From: an uncultured Lachnospiraceae bacterium
Lineage (GTDB): Bacteria; Bacillota; Clostridia; Lachnospirales; Lachnospiraceae
Length of the DNA: 29,471 nt
Assembly (NCBI GenBank): GCA_902767235.1
Contig: CACXGR010000179.1
Location: 1-29,471 of the forward strand
Direction: 5' to 3'
Position numbers and translations under genes: made by a program. Every line of letters begins with the position of its first letter. Positions within the stretch are counted from its first letter, which is position 1. Shown piece after piece: positions 7,693-15,900 of the stretch. Under the pieces are notes generated by a model that made no database searches, had not been told where the DNA came from, and saw only the letters and a program-made list of their open reading frames with translations.

Positions 7693-8517
7693 ATGTCTGG
7701 GAAAGATCCGGAACTGTCCCGCCTTGGCGAGGCACTCAGCAGTGCAAGGGCTGCTTATGCGGCCGCAAAGAAAAAAACAGATGAGACCAAGGCTCATTTA
7801 AATGAAACGGGGAGCAGGATTCAGACATTTAATGCGAAGATCGCGGATCTCAAGAAGAGTATCGACGCGGAGTACAATGCGATGCGCAGCGAGCGGGCTG
7901 CCGGCGACCGGGATGCGGCGGAGGGACACCGCACAGCCGCACAGGCCATGCAGGAAGAGCTCACTCATGTCTATGACACCAAAAAGGCATGTTTCAGTAA
8001 ACTCGACGAAGCCAGAGATGCATTCAATAAGGCGCTTGACGAGCAGAAGTCTTTCCGGGATATCGTGCAGAAAGCCTGGGACGCCTTCAATGAGAGGCTC
8101 GAATTCTTAAAGTCCGAGAATGCCAAAGAGCAGTCCAAGTGGAAGGAGAAGCCCTGCAGGATCTGCGGCATGCCGATCCGGTATAATGTCGAGTGGAAGC
8201 ATATTCCCAACTTGTGCAAGGACTGCTTTGAAAAAGATAAAGAAAACTGGGAAGACCGGACCTGCGCCAAGTGCGGCAAGACTTTCCGGATCAACAAAGG
8301 CTGGGAGCACATTCCGACCATCTGCGGCGACTGCCGCAAGATCGTGAAAGCGGAGAAGGCCGCAAGAGAAGCGGACCGTGCAGCCAGACAGGAAGCGAAG
8401 GCCCAAAAAGCGGAAGAGATCGCCAAAGCGGCTGAGAGCGAGCGGCAGGCCGCAGCTTCGGCACTGGTGGAAGTGGCCAATGAAGCGCTGGTTGAAAGCG
8501 CTGATCCCACTGTTTAA
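7693..8517 (+). CDS. Coiled-coil protein with two tandem zinc ribbons
   Basis: The 274-residue product has three parts. Residues 1-148 are heptad-rich, Ala/Lys/Glu-rich sequence without prolines, strongly suggesting a coiled coil. Residues 150-218 hold two consecutive zinc-ribbon units, with cysteines at 155/158/175/178 and 191/194/211/214; both share C-x2-C-G-x9-W-x-H-I-P-x3-C-x2-C, so they arose by duplication. Residues 218-260 are a second Ala/Lys/Glu helix. The ribbons resemble the probable zinc-ribbon families seen in uncharacterised bacterial proteins, but I cannot assign a role; nucleic acid or protein binding is possible. ATG 7693 is chosen over the upstream in-frame TTG 7675 because GAGGAGG at 7677-7683 sits 9 bases before it. 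It has its own strong promoter and appears monocistronic. Confidence 0.88.
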   Translation: MSGKDPELSRLGEALSSARAAYAAAKKKTDETKAHLNETGSRIQTFNAKIADLKKSIDAEYNAMRSERAAGDRDAAEGHRTAAQAMQEELTHVYDTKKACFSKLDEARDAFNKALDEQKSFRDIVQKAWDAFNERLEFLKSENAKEQSKWKEKPCRICGMPIRYNVEWKHIPNLCKDCFEKDKENWEDRTCAKCGKTFRINKGWEHIPTICGDCRKIVKAEKAAREADRAARQEAKAQKAEEIAKAAESERQAAASALVEVANEALVESADPTV

Positions 8518-8695
8518 ATCCGGCGGATAAAGTGGTACACTGTTAGAAGGAGTTGCGGGCTTTACAGCTTTCACGTCCGGATATTTTTCGGGATCAGATA
8601 CAGATATGAATGGAGTAGATAGGCTGCTGTGTTGAGAATATTCTGGCGAGGAATTATTCCGGCACGGCGCCTTTTTTATTTGGGAGTTGAGTGAT

Positions 8696-9607
8696 ATGGC
8701 GGAGAAATTTGAGGTCAAGACAAAAAACGGAGATGTCCTGAAAGGCTGGCACTGGCCCTGCCCGAATGCGGTCGTCAATCTTACGATCATCACCGGAATG
8801 AATGAATACGCCCTGCGGTATGCGGGATTTGCCGAGTGGATGAATGCCCATGAGGTAAATGTCTGGTGCCTGGACGCCTTCGGACAGGGGAGAAATGCCG
8901 AATCCGAGCAGCTGCTTGAGCGCTGGCCGGAGAACGGGTTTGACAGAAATGTGGACGGGATCTATGAGATGATCCGCCTGGCATCCCGCAACGGGCTGCC
9001 CACTTACCACATGGGGCATTCCATGGGATCCTTTATGACGCAGTCTCTGATGGAGAGATATCCGCTGTCTGCGGACGGGATCATTCTCTGCGGTTCCAAC
9101 GGAGGCCAGCCTCATCTCATGAAAACAGGCTTTAACCTGTCCAAGATACTGGTCAGGGACAGCAATTGGTACAAAGAAAACCGCACGCTCCAGAACATGG
9201 GGATGGGCGGGTTTGCAAAAGCGGTCAAGAACCGTCAAACGGATTTTGACTGGCTGTCATATAATAAGGAGAATGTGCAGTCATATATAGACGATCCCTG
9301 GTGCGGGCACTGGAATACCGGCGGCTTCTGGAAAGAGTTCATGAGAGGAATGTCCAAAATATGGCAGAACCGGGAAATGGAAAAGATGTCCCGCAGGGAA
9401 AAGATCCTGATCATCTCCGGAGAAGATGATCCGGTGGGACGCATGGGCAAAGGACCGGTGTGGCTCTGGAAAAAGTACAGGAACATGGGCCTGAACAGGA
9501 CCGTGCTCAAACTCTATCCCCGCATGCGCCATGAGATCCTCAATGAGGACGGAAAAGAGACTGTATACAGAGATATTTTGCGATTTATCCGCCCCGGTTA
9601 TTACTAA
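8696..9607 (+). CDS. Alpha/beta hydrolase, serine aminopeptidase (S33)/monoacylglycerol-lipase-like
   Basis: This 303-residue protein has an alpha/beta hydrolase layout with a complete candidate triad: the nucleophile elbow GHSMGS (Ser109), an acid in SGEDDPVG (Asp245), and His279 in RMRHEIL. The early segment NLTIITGMNEYALRY, then VWCLDAFGQGRN, matches the Hydrolase_4 group that contains lysophospholipases and monoacylglycerol lipases, which cleave esters of lipids or small molecules; substrate cannot be inferred. No signal peptide is seen, so it is cytosolic. The start is ATG 8696, with GGGAG at 8682-8686 nine bases upstream, rather than the in-frame TTG 8687. It is preceded by a 178-base gap with no clear promoter and followed by 170 bases before the PurF-like gene, so it is probably monocistronic. 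Confidence 0.9.
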   Translation: MAEKFEVKTKNGDVLKGWHWPCPNAVVNLTIITGMNEYALRYAGFAEWMNAHEVNVWCLDAFGQGRNAESEQLLERWPENGFDRNVDGIYEMIRLASRNGLPTYHMGHSMGSFMTQSLMERYPLSADGIILCGSNGGQPHLMKTGFNLSKILVRDSNWYKENRTLQNMGMGGFAKAVKNRQTDFDWLSYNKENVQSYIDDPWCGHWNTGGFWKEFMRGMSKIWQNREMEKMSRREKILIISGEDDPVGRMGKGPVWLWKKYRNMGLNRTVLKLYPRMRHEILNEDGKETVYRDILRFIRPGYY

Positions 9608-9689
9608 TTTGACAAATAATACCCGGCCAAACTGTGAAAAGTGACCAAATCTCATACTGAACATTCCAACATTTAGTGGATTCCCACGA

Positions 9690-9717
9690 CTTACAAAAAT
9701 CGGGTTCAGATGATACT
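9690..9717 (+). promoter_or_regulatory. Possible promoter of the PurF-like gene
   Basis: CTTACA at 9690-9695 and GATACT at 9712-9717 are separated by 16 bases, about 60 bases before the start codon. Both boxes are imperfect, so this is tentative. No purine riboswitch is seen in this leader. Confidence 0.35.
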
Positions 9718-9777
9718 ATTAGCAGGAGCAAACAAAGCACTGTATAGTTGGAAACATACACAGACGGGAGGATGAGC

Positions 9778-11202
9778 ATGGGAGGATTTTTCGGAGCTGC
9801 ACTTCGGGAAGACGCTGTATTTGATGTGTTCTACGGAACCGATTACCATTCGCATCTGGGGACCAGACGCGCCGGCATGGCAGTCTATGATAAGGAAAAG
9901 GGATTTGACCGGGCGATCCACAACATTGAGAGTACCAATTTCAGACCCAAATTTGAAAAAGATCTGGTGAAGATGAAGGGAAATCTCGGGATCGGCTGCA
10001 TCAGTGACTATGAACCTCAGCCGCTGATCGTGCGGTCTCATCACGGAACCTATGCGATCACGACGGTAGGAAAGATCAACAACATCGATGAGCTGACGGA
10101 CATGCTCTTTGGCGGGACACACTCTCACTTCCTGGAAATGAGCGGCGGAGACATCAATCCCACGGAAATGGCGGCCTCTCTGATCAATCAGAAGAGTTCC
10201 ATCATCGAAGGCATTCTGTACGCCCAGGAAATGATCAAAGGTTCCATGACTCTGCTGATCATGACGCCCAAGGGGATCTACGCCGCAAGAGACAAATGGG
10301 GCAGGACGCCCGCCGTGATCGGCAAAAAAGAGACGGGCTATTGTGTATGTTTTGAGAGCTTTTCTTTCCTCAATCTGGGTTACGCGCCGGAAAAAGAGCT
10401 GGGACCCGGAGAGATCGTATTCATTGAGCCGGAAGGCTGGAGGGTGGAAGCGCCGGCCAGAAAGGAGATGCGCATATGCTCCTTCCTCTGGATCTATTAC
10501 GGATTCCCGGCTTCCGACTACGAAGGGCTCAATGTAGAGGACATGAGATACCGCTGCGGCGCCAAGCTGGCGGCGCGCGACATAAAGCGCGGAAACATTC
10601 ATCCGGACTGTGCGGCAGGCGTTCCTGATTCAGGCGTCGCCCATGCCGTGGGATATGCCAATGCATCCGGCGTGCCCTATTCCAGACCTTTTGTCAAGTA
10701 TACGCCCACCTGGCCCAGATCTTTTATGCCGACGCATCAGAGCAGAAGAGACCTGATCGCCAAGATGAAACTGATCCCGATCCATCAGCTGATCGAAGGA
10801 AAGAGCCTGCTCCTCATTGACGACTCTATTGTCCGCGGAACACAGCTGAGAGAGACGACAGAGTACCTGTATAACAGCGGAGCGCGGGAAGTCCATATCA
10901 GACCCGCCTGCCCGCCCCTTGTCTTCGGATGCAAGTATCTGAATTTCTCGAGATCAGATTCCGAGAAGGAGCTGATCACCCGCAGAAAGATGGAGATGCT
11001 GGAGGGGACCTCCGACTTTACGGATGAGATCCTGGAGAAATATACGGATCCCGATTCCGACCAGTATCACGCCATGCTGGAAGAGATCCGCAAGGAACTC
11101 AACTTCACCTCTCTTCACTACCACAGGCTGGACGACATGATCGAGACCATCGATCTGGAGCCCTGCAAACTCTGCACTTACTGCTGGAACGGGAAAGAGT
11201 GA
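9778..11202 (+). CDS. PurF-like amidophosphoribosyltransferase paralog lacking the glutaminase active site
   Basis: This 474-residue protein aligns over its whole length with PurF, which makes phosphoribosylamine from PRPP and glutamine. The phosphoribosyltransferase half looks intact: GVPDSG at 282-287, a flexible-loop-like region, and the PRPP loop LLIDDSIVRGTQ (345-356). Cysteines at 234, 385 and 463/466 lie where Bacillus PurF binds its [4Fe-4S] cluster. The glutaminase half is different: the N-terminus reads MGGFFGAA instead of a propeptide plus CGVFG, so no N-terminal cysteine can form; the RYST segment is replaced by ISDYEPQP, and the HNG segment by TVGKINN. ATG 9778 is chosen because GGGAGG at 9766-9771 precedes it by 6 bases. 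It may use ammonia or another amine, or be regulatory. It is not within a purine operon; the true purF is probably elsewhere. Confidence 0.85.
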   Translation: MGGFFGAALREDAVFDVFYGTDYHSHLGTRRAGMAVYDKEKGFDRAIHNIESTNFRPKFEKDLVKMKGNLGIGCISDYEPQPLIVRSHHGTYAITTVGKINNIDELTDMLFGGTHSHFLEMSGGDINPTEMAASLINQKSSIIEGILYAQEMIKGSMTLLIMTPKGIYAARDKWGRTPAVIGKKETGYCVCFESFSFLNLGYAPEKELGPGEIVFIEPEGWRVEAPARKEMRICSFLWIYYGFPASDYEGLNVEDMRYRCGAKLAARDIKRGNIHPDCAAGVPDSGVAHAVGYANASGVPYSRPFVKYTPTWPRSFMPTHQSRRDLIAKMKLIPIHQLIEGKSLLLIDDSIVRGTQLRETTEYLYNSGAREVHIRPACPPLVFGCKYLNFSRSDSEKELITRRKMEMLEGTSDFTDEILEKYTDPDSDQYHAMLEEIRKELNFTSLHYHRLDDMIETIDLEPCKLCTYCWNGKE

Positions 11203-11211
11203 GACAAGCGT

Positions 11212-11259
11212 AAAAAAGGCTGCTGCCTGAGAAATGCATTCTCGGGCAGCAGCTTTTTT
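11212..11259. terminator. Bidirectional terminator between the PurF-like gene and citrate synthase
   Basis: A 15-bp stem (11219-11233 with 11239-11253, one T-G wobble) and 5-base loop is flanked by an A-run at 11212-11217 and a T-run at 11254-11259, so it can end transcription from both converging genes. Confidence 0.95.
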
Positions 11260-11273
11260 GGCATATGCGATGA

Positions 11274-12629
11274 TCATCTCAGTTTCATCGGAACATAGTG
11301 AAGATGATCGCCGATGTACTTGGTGGCGGGACGCATGATCTTTCCGTCGTACATCTTGTTCTCCACGTTGTGGGCGACCCAGCCGGCAATGCGCGCGATC
11401 GCAAAGAGGGGCGTGAACAGATCCTCCGGGATACCGAGCATGTTGTAGGCGAAGCCGGAATAGTAGTCGACGTTGGCACAGATCGGCTTTCCGCGGCGTT
11501 CGGATACAACCTGTTTGACAACGCTCTCAAATTTGGCGTAGAATTCGTATCTCTCGGGGCAGCCCTGCTCATCGGCCAGTCTCTGGCACAGCGTGCGCAG
11601 AAGCTCACATCTGGGATCGCTGAGCGTATAGACGGCATGGCCGAATCCGTAGATCAGACCGGAATTATCGAAGTAGTCCTTGTCGAGAATGCGCTCCACG
11701 ATAGAGCGAAGAAGCGCTTCATCGCAGGCGTAGTGGGTATCCGCGATGATCTGCTGCATCATTTTCTCTACGCTGATATTGGCGCCGCCGTGCTTGGGTC
11801 CCTTTAAGGAACCGATGGAGCCGCAGACTGCGGAATAGAGATCCGTGCCCGTGGAACCCATGACAACGTTTGTAAAGGTAGAGTTATTTCCGCCGCCGTG
11901 CTCCGCATGGATCATAAGGATGGCGTCGAGCACGGAGGCTTCCTGCTCTGTGAATTTTCCATCCGTCCTGAGCATATAGAGAATGTTCTCGGCGATGGAA
12001 TACTCAGGTCTGGGATAGTGGATGATCAGTGACTGCCTGTAAAAGTGATGCATCTTGGCAAAATAGGAATAGCATCCGATGGAAGGGAATTTGGCCACCA
12101 GATCGATCCCCTTGAGCAATGTCTGATAGGTGTCCTGCGCATCGGGGTCGGGCGCGTAGTTATAGAGGGAGATCGTGCAGGACTGCAGTTTGTTCATCAG
12201 ATTTCTCGAGGGAGTCCTGAGAATATCGTTGGTCAGGAAGTCCTGGGGAAGGTCATACCGGTCGGAGAGGCATTTCCTGAAGTTGATAAATTCCGTGCGG
12301 TCCGGGAGATATCCGAAGAGGAGAAGGAAGATCGTCTCCTCAAAACCGCAGTGCTTCTGACGGTTTTTGAGAAGATCGCGGATACTGTATCCGCGATAGA
12401 TCAGGTCGCCCTCGCAGGGTACCACGTTTCCGGCTTCGTCTCTGGTATATCCGATAACATCGCAGACCTTGGTCAGACCGATGCGGACACCGGTCCCGTC
12501 TTCGTTTCGAAGGCCTTTTTTGACATTGTACTCTTTGAAAAGAGGATTGGGGATATCCGTAAAATTGGAGGATTTCCCAAAGAAACGGGCCAGTATATTG
12601 TCATCGTGAAAATTGAGTTTACTGCTCAT
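11274..12629 (-). CDS. gltA: Citrate synthase
   Basis: The 451-residue protein carries the full citrate synthase signature: HAEHGGGNNST (about 241-251), the catalytic GPKHGGAN histidine (280), GFGHAVY (histidine 331), and NVDYYSG with the catalytic aspartate (388). The enzyme condenses acetyl-CoA and oxaloacetate to citrate. In fermentative Clostridia it serves the oxidative branch towards 2-oxoglutarate and glutamate. The start is ATG at 12629-12627, not the upstream in-frame ATG at 12659, because AAAGGAG (minus strand, 12637-12643) is 7 bases upstream and the protein then starts MSSKLNF. It is the only - strand gene here, faces the histidine kinase divergently, and ends at the shared bidirectional terminator. 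Neither aconitase nor isocitrate dehydrogenase is adjacent. Confidence 0.95.
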   Translation of the reverse strand: MSSKLNFHDDNILARFFGKSSNFTDIPNPLFKEYNVKKGLRNEDGTGVRIGLTKVCDVIGYTRDEAGNVVPCEGDLIYRGYSIRDLLKNRQKHCGFEETIFLLLFGYLPDRTEFINFRKCLSDRYDLPQDFLTNDILRTPSRNLMNKLQSCTISLYNYAPDPDAQDTYQTLLKGIDLVAKFPSIGCYSYFAKMHHFYRQSLIIHYPRPEYSIAENILYMLRTDGKFTEQEASVLDAILMIHAEHGGGNNSTFTNVVMGSTGTDLYSAVCGSIGSLKGPKHGGANISVEKMMQQIIADTHYACDEALLRSIVERILDKDYFDNSGLIYGFGHAVYTLSDPRCELLRTLCQRLADEQGCPERYEFYAKFESVVKQVVSERRGKPICANVDYYSGFAYNMLGIPEDLFTPLFAIARIAGWVAHNVENKMYDGKIMRPATKYIGDHLHYVPMKLR

Positions 12630-12678
12630 AGACAGACTCCTTTGGATTATTGTATACAAGAATTCAGTATTTCTGCAT

Positions 12679-12687
12679 ATTATAACA
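12679..12687 (-). promoter_or_regulatory. Extended -10 promoter for citrate synthase
   Basis: On the minus strand, TGT followed by TATAAT (positions 12687 down to 12679) makes an extended -10 element about 50 bases upstream of the start codon. The -35 region is AT-rich but poor, as expected for extended -10 promoters. Confidence 0.55.
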
Positions 12688-12732
12688 TGATATTGCTATT
12701 TTAAAAGAGTAATTTATGAGGGATATTGAGAT

Positions 12733-12761
12733 TTTTTGTGTCTGAAATGGTATTATATAAT
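12733..12761 (+). promoter_or_regulatory. Probable promoter for the histidine kinase gene
   Basis: A perfect TATAAT lies at 12756-12761. The -35 is weak (TTTTTG at 12733-12738, 17-base spacer). It is divergent from the gltA promoter, with the two -10 boxes about 70 bases apart. No terminator is visible from here to 22253, so it may drive a long unit. Confidence 0.45.
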
Positions 12762-12857
12762 GAGTTTTGATCTTTCAAAACACTGATCTGCGTCAAAAAA
12801 CCGTTCGGCCTTTGATACAGATCTTGATCATCTTGGCAGAGAGGATCTGTAACAGAT

Positions 12858-14597
12858 ATGAAAAGCACTAGAGTTAACAATCAGCAAAGGAAGGAGAAAG
12901 CCGCATCCGAAAACGTCCTGCCTTCCATCCAAAAAGTGGTCCTGGACGCGCTGCTGAGGGAGTATGAAGTGGCCTTCATGCTGGATCTTCAGAATGATAC
13001 TTACGAGATCTTTAAACTGACGGGACGATTCTCCAAATATATATCCAGATATCTGAAAAGCCACTTTTCCAGCACCATGCTGGAGATCGCCGACAGCTGT
13101 CTGTATTCCTACGACTATGATTTCTTTATCGGCGCAGTGAGCCTTGAAAATCTTCGGATGAGAATGGAGGGCGACGAGTCCTGCAGCTTTGTGTTCAGGG
13201 CGATCACGAGCAGAGGCCCGGAATATTTCAGGATGCGGGTGATCCGGGCGGATGACGGCAGCAAGGCATTTGCAGGCGTCTCCTGTATTCAGGACGAGAT
13301 GAGCAGAGAGATGCAGCAGCGCAAACTCTTTGAGGGCGCTCTGGACAGGGCCAGGAGTGCAGATTCGGCAAAGAGTACTTTTTTGACCAATATGTCGCAT
13401 GACATTCGTACGCCCATGAATGCGATCATCGGATTTACGAATATCGCTGCGACACATCTGGATGATAAGGAGAAAGTGAAGGACGCCCTGGACAAGATAC
13501 GTACTTCCAGTGATCATCTGATGAGACTGATCAACGATGTGCTGGACATGAGCCGGATCGAGAGCGGCAGGCTGGCGATCAAAGAGAAAAAGAACAGCCT
13601 GACGGAGATCGCAGGCGGTATCGAGAAGATCCTGCAGCCGCAGATCCAGTCCAAAAAACTGACTTTCGCGGTGGATATGGATTCCGTCACAGCGCCGGAT
13701 GTTTACTGCGACGAGACCAGGATCACCCAGCTGCTTTTGAACCTTCTGGGCAATTCGGTTAAATATACAGAGCCCGGGGGAAAGGTCACCCTCTCGATCA
13801 GGCAGAAAAAGAACGGAAAGGCCCGCCGCTACAATCTCTATGAGTTTGTGATCGAGGACAACGGGATCGGGATCAGCCGGGCGTTTCTCTCTCACATTTT
13901 TGAACCCTTCGAGCGGGAGAGCAGCAGGCTTGAGAACAATACTTACGGCAGCGGACTGGGCATGTCCATTGCAAAGGGGATCGTCGACATGATGGGCGGC
14001 AGCATCAGCGTGGAGAGCGAGGTGAATGTCGGAACCCGCTTTACGGTCATATTGGAGTTCAGACCGGTAAACCCCGGCGCTGCTGACGAGCGGACAGAAG
14101 AGGACGAAATGACGGCGCCCGCATTATCCTACCCGGGATCGGGCGATGAAGACATGGCGATCTTTCGCAATCGCGCGGATTCGAACGGCGCTGAAACCGG
14201 CGACGCCGGATGGATCGAGGGAAGAAGACTCCTTCTGGTGGAGGACAACGCTCTCAACCGCGAGATCGCGGAGGAGATGCTGCAGGAGGACGGCTTTAAA
14301 GTGGAGACGGCGGAGAACGGCAAGCAGGCGCTGCTCAAGATCACCGGGGCCGACCCGTGGTACTACTCGGCTGTTCTCATGGACATTCAGATGCCGGTGA
14401 TGGATGGATATGAGGCGACGGAGAAGATCCGGATGCTGCCCGACAAGAGCAGAGCGCAGATCCCGGTGATCGCCATGACCGCCAATGCATTCAATGAAGA
14501 CCGCAGCAGGGCAGCGGAATGCGGAATGGACGCATATATCACCAAACCGGTGGATGTACTTACGCTTCGATATGTGCTAAGGCGCGTTTTGCGCTGA
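12858..14597 (+). CDS. Soluble hybrid sensor histidine kinase/response regulator
   Basis: The 579-residue protein has an N-terminal input domain of about 150 residues without recognisable motifs (possibly PAS-like), then HisKA with the H box FLTNMSHDIRTPMNAI (His181), and a HATPase domain with N box LLLNLLGNSVKYT (Asn299), G1 EDNGIGIS and G2 GSGLGMSIAKGIV. After a linker rich in acidic residues (405-450) comes a receiver domain with VEDNALNR (acidic pocket 462-463), phospho-acceptor Asp509 in VLMDIQMPVMDGYEA, Thr541 and Lys563. It autophosphorylates on histidine and passes phosphate to its own receiver. No membrane segment or signal peptide is present, so it senses a cytosolic cue. There is no HPt domain or DNA-binding regulator here; partners must be elsewhere. 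The ribosome binding site is poor (GAGAGGA about 13 bases upstream). Confidence 0.92.
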   Translation: MKSTRVNNQQRKEKAASENVLPSIQKVVLDALLREYEVAFMLDLQNDTYEIFKLTGRFSKYISRYLKSHFSSTMLEIADSCLYSYDYDFFIGAVSLENLRMRMEGDESCSFVFRAITSRGPEYFRMRVIRADDGSKAFAGVSCIQDEMSREMQQRKLFEGALDRARSADSAKSTFLTNMSHDIRTPMNAIIGFTNIAATHLDDKEKVKDALDKIRTSSDHLMRLINDVLDMSRIESGRLAIKEKKNSLTEIAGGIEKILQPQIQSKKLTFAVDMDSVTAPDVYCDETRITQLLLNLLGNSVKYTEPGGKVTLSIRQKKNGKARRYNLYEFVIEDNGIGISRAFLSHIFEPFERESSRLENNTYGSGLGMSIAKGIVDMMGGSISVESEVNVGTRFTVILEFRPVNPGAADERTEEDEMTAPALSYPGSGDEDMAIFRNRADSNGAETGDAGWIEGRRLLLVEDNALNREIAEEMLQEDGFKVETAENGKQALLKITGADPWYYSAVLMDIQMPVMDGYEATEKIRMLPDKSRAQIPVIAMTANAFNEDRSRAAECGMDAYITKPVDVLTLRYVLRRVLR

Positions 14598-14638
14598 AGG
14601 GATGAAAGCCGGGCGCGCGGAAAGGAAGAGTGAAAATA

Positions 14639-15433
14639 ATGATACCGCAGTATTCTTTGGATCCTTTGAGACAATATCACATTCAGGTTGCGGCGGGGGA
14701 AGTGGGCCGGTACGTTCTGCTGCCGGGCGATCCCAAGAGATGCGCCAAGATCGCGAAGTATTTTGACGATCCCGTACTGGTGGCGGACAGCCGAGAATAT
14801 GTCACCTATACGGGGACACTGGACGGCGTCAAGGTGAGCGTGACGTCCACCGGGATCGGCGGGCCGTCTGCGGCCATCGCGATGGAAGAACTCGCAAACT
14901 GCGGAGCGGACACCTTCATCCGGGTCGGAACCTGCGGCGGCATGCAGGAAGAGGTCATGAGCGGAGATATCGTGATCGCGTCCGGCGCTGTCCGCATGGA
15001 AGGGACGGGAAAGGAATACGCCCCCATTGAATATCCGGCTGTGGCGGATTACCGGGTGCTGCGCGCGCTCGATGAAGCGGCGGACCGGCTCGGCTTCAGA
15101 AGCCATGTGGGTGTGGTCCAGTGCAAGGACGCCTTTTACGGACAGCACAATCCCGAGCTGCTCCCGCAGAGCAGCGTCCTCCTCAGCAAGTGGGACGCAT
15201 GGCTGAAAATGGGCTGCCTTGCGTCGGAGATGGAATCCTCCACGCTTTTCATCGTGGGCGCCTACCGCAAAGTGCGGGCGGGCACCGTCCTTCTGGTCAT
15301 GGCCAATCAGACGCGCGCCGCAAAGGGACTGTCCAACCCGATCGTCCATGACACTGACGGCGCGATCCGGACCGCTGTCGAAGCGGTGAGGATCCTGATC
15401 AGAGAAGACAGGGAGAAAGAGAAAAATGACTGA
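14639..15433 (+). CDS. udp: Uridine phosphorylase
   Basis: The protein (about 264 residues) belongs to the nucleoside phosphorylase-I family. It has VLLPGDPKRCAKIA near residue 27, STGIGGPSAAIAMEEL, RVGTCGGMQ (phosphate and ribose contacts) and CLASEMESSTLF, which matches the uridine phosphorylase EMES ribose/base-binding motif. It splits uridine with phosphate into uracil and ribose-1-phosphate in the cytosol. The start is placed at ATG 14639; the in-frame GTG at 14630 is too close to AAAGGA (14621-14626), while 14639 is somewhat far, so this is not certain. It overlaps cdd by 8 bases, a salvage pair in which cytidine is deaminated to uridine and then cleaved. Confidence 0.9.
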   Translation: MIPQYSLDPLRQYHIQVAAGEVGRYVLLPGDPKRCAKIAKYFDDPVLVADSREYVTYTGTLDGVKVSVTSTGIGGPSAAIAMEELANCGADTFIRVGTCGGMQEEVMSGDIVIASGAVRMEGTGKEYAPIEYPAVADYRVLRALDEAADRLGFRSHVGVVQCKDAFYGQHNPELLPQSSVLLSKWDAWLKMGCLASEMESSTLFIVGAYRKVRAGTVLLVMANQTRAAKGLSNPIVHDTDGAIRTAVEAVRILIREDREKEKND

Positions 15434-15860
15434 ATACAGACCGGGAAAAGAGGAGATCGGAAGACTGATCGAAGCGGCGATGAAGATGCGGGAACAGTCT
15501 TACAGCCCTTATTCCGGGTTTTCTGTGGGCGCTGCCCTTCTGTGCAGCGACGGGACCGTGTACACGGGCTGTAATATAGAAAACGCGTCCTATCCCGTCA
15601 CGATCTGCGCGGAGAGGACGGCCATGGCCAAGGCGGTCAGCGAGGGACACCGGGAATTTGCGGCGATCGCGGTAGTGGGCGGCAAAAAAGAGGATCCGGA
15701 GGATTACAGCTACCCCTGCGGAAGCTGCAGACAGTTCATGCGGGAGTTCTGCGATCCGGCCTGCTTCCAGGTGATCACCGCAAGGAGCAGGGACGACTAC
15801 GTGATCTGCACCCTCGATGAGCTGCTGCCCCATTCTTTCGGGCCGGGGAACCTGGTGTGA
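15426..15860 (+). CDS. cdd: Cytidine deaminase
   Basis: A 144-residue homotetrameric-type cytidine deaminase. Zinc ligands are Cys61 in TICAERTAM with proton-shuttling Glu63, and Cys98 and Cys101 in PCGSCRQFM. Substrate-contact segments SPYSGFSVGAALL and TGCNIENASYPVTICAE are intact. It hydrolyses cytidine or deoxycytidine to uridine or deoxyuridine. It overlaps the udp stop by 8 bases and so is translationally coupled to it; AGGGAG at 15410-15415 is its ribosome binding site. Together with udp it forms a pyrimidine nucleoside salvage module. Confidence 0.96.
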   Translation: MTEYRPGKEEIGRLIEAAMKMREQSYSPYSGFSVGAALLCSDGTVYTGCNIENASYPVTICAERTAMAKAVSEGHREFAAIAVVGGKKEDPEDYSYPCGSCRQFMREFCDPACFQVITARSRDDYVICTLDELLPHSFGPGNLV

Positions 15861-15900
15861 AACAAAAAGAAAAAACCGTAATCAGATATGGATTCAGAAT

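Noticed and set aside
8518..8695. Possible small gene or regulatory RNA before the hydrolase
   Set aside because: No open frame with a usable start, no convincing terminator (a GC patch before TTTTTT at 8672 lacks a good stem) and only a weak TTGAGA/TATTCC promoter were found.
9609..9637. Perfect TTGACA just after the hydrolase stop
   Set aside because: No acceptable -10 box occurs 16-18 bases downstream; the sequence there is CTGTGA.
9748..9777. Longer N-terminus for the PurF-like protein starting at TTG 9748
   Set aside because: The GGGAGG ribosome binding site lies inside that extension and points to ATG 9778; even the longer form would give no cysteine after a propeptide.
15817..15900. 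Upstream extension of the anti-sigma-type gene into the end of cdd
   Set aside because: The extra 28 residues are unlike the family, lie inside cdd and have no ribosome binding site; the family N-terminus starts at 15901.
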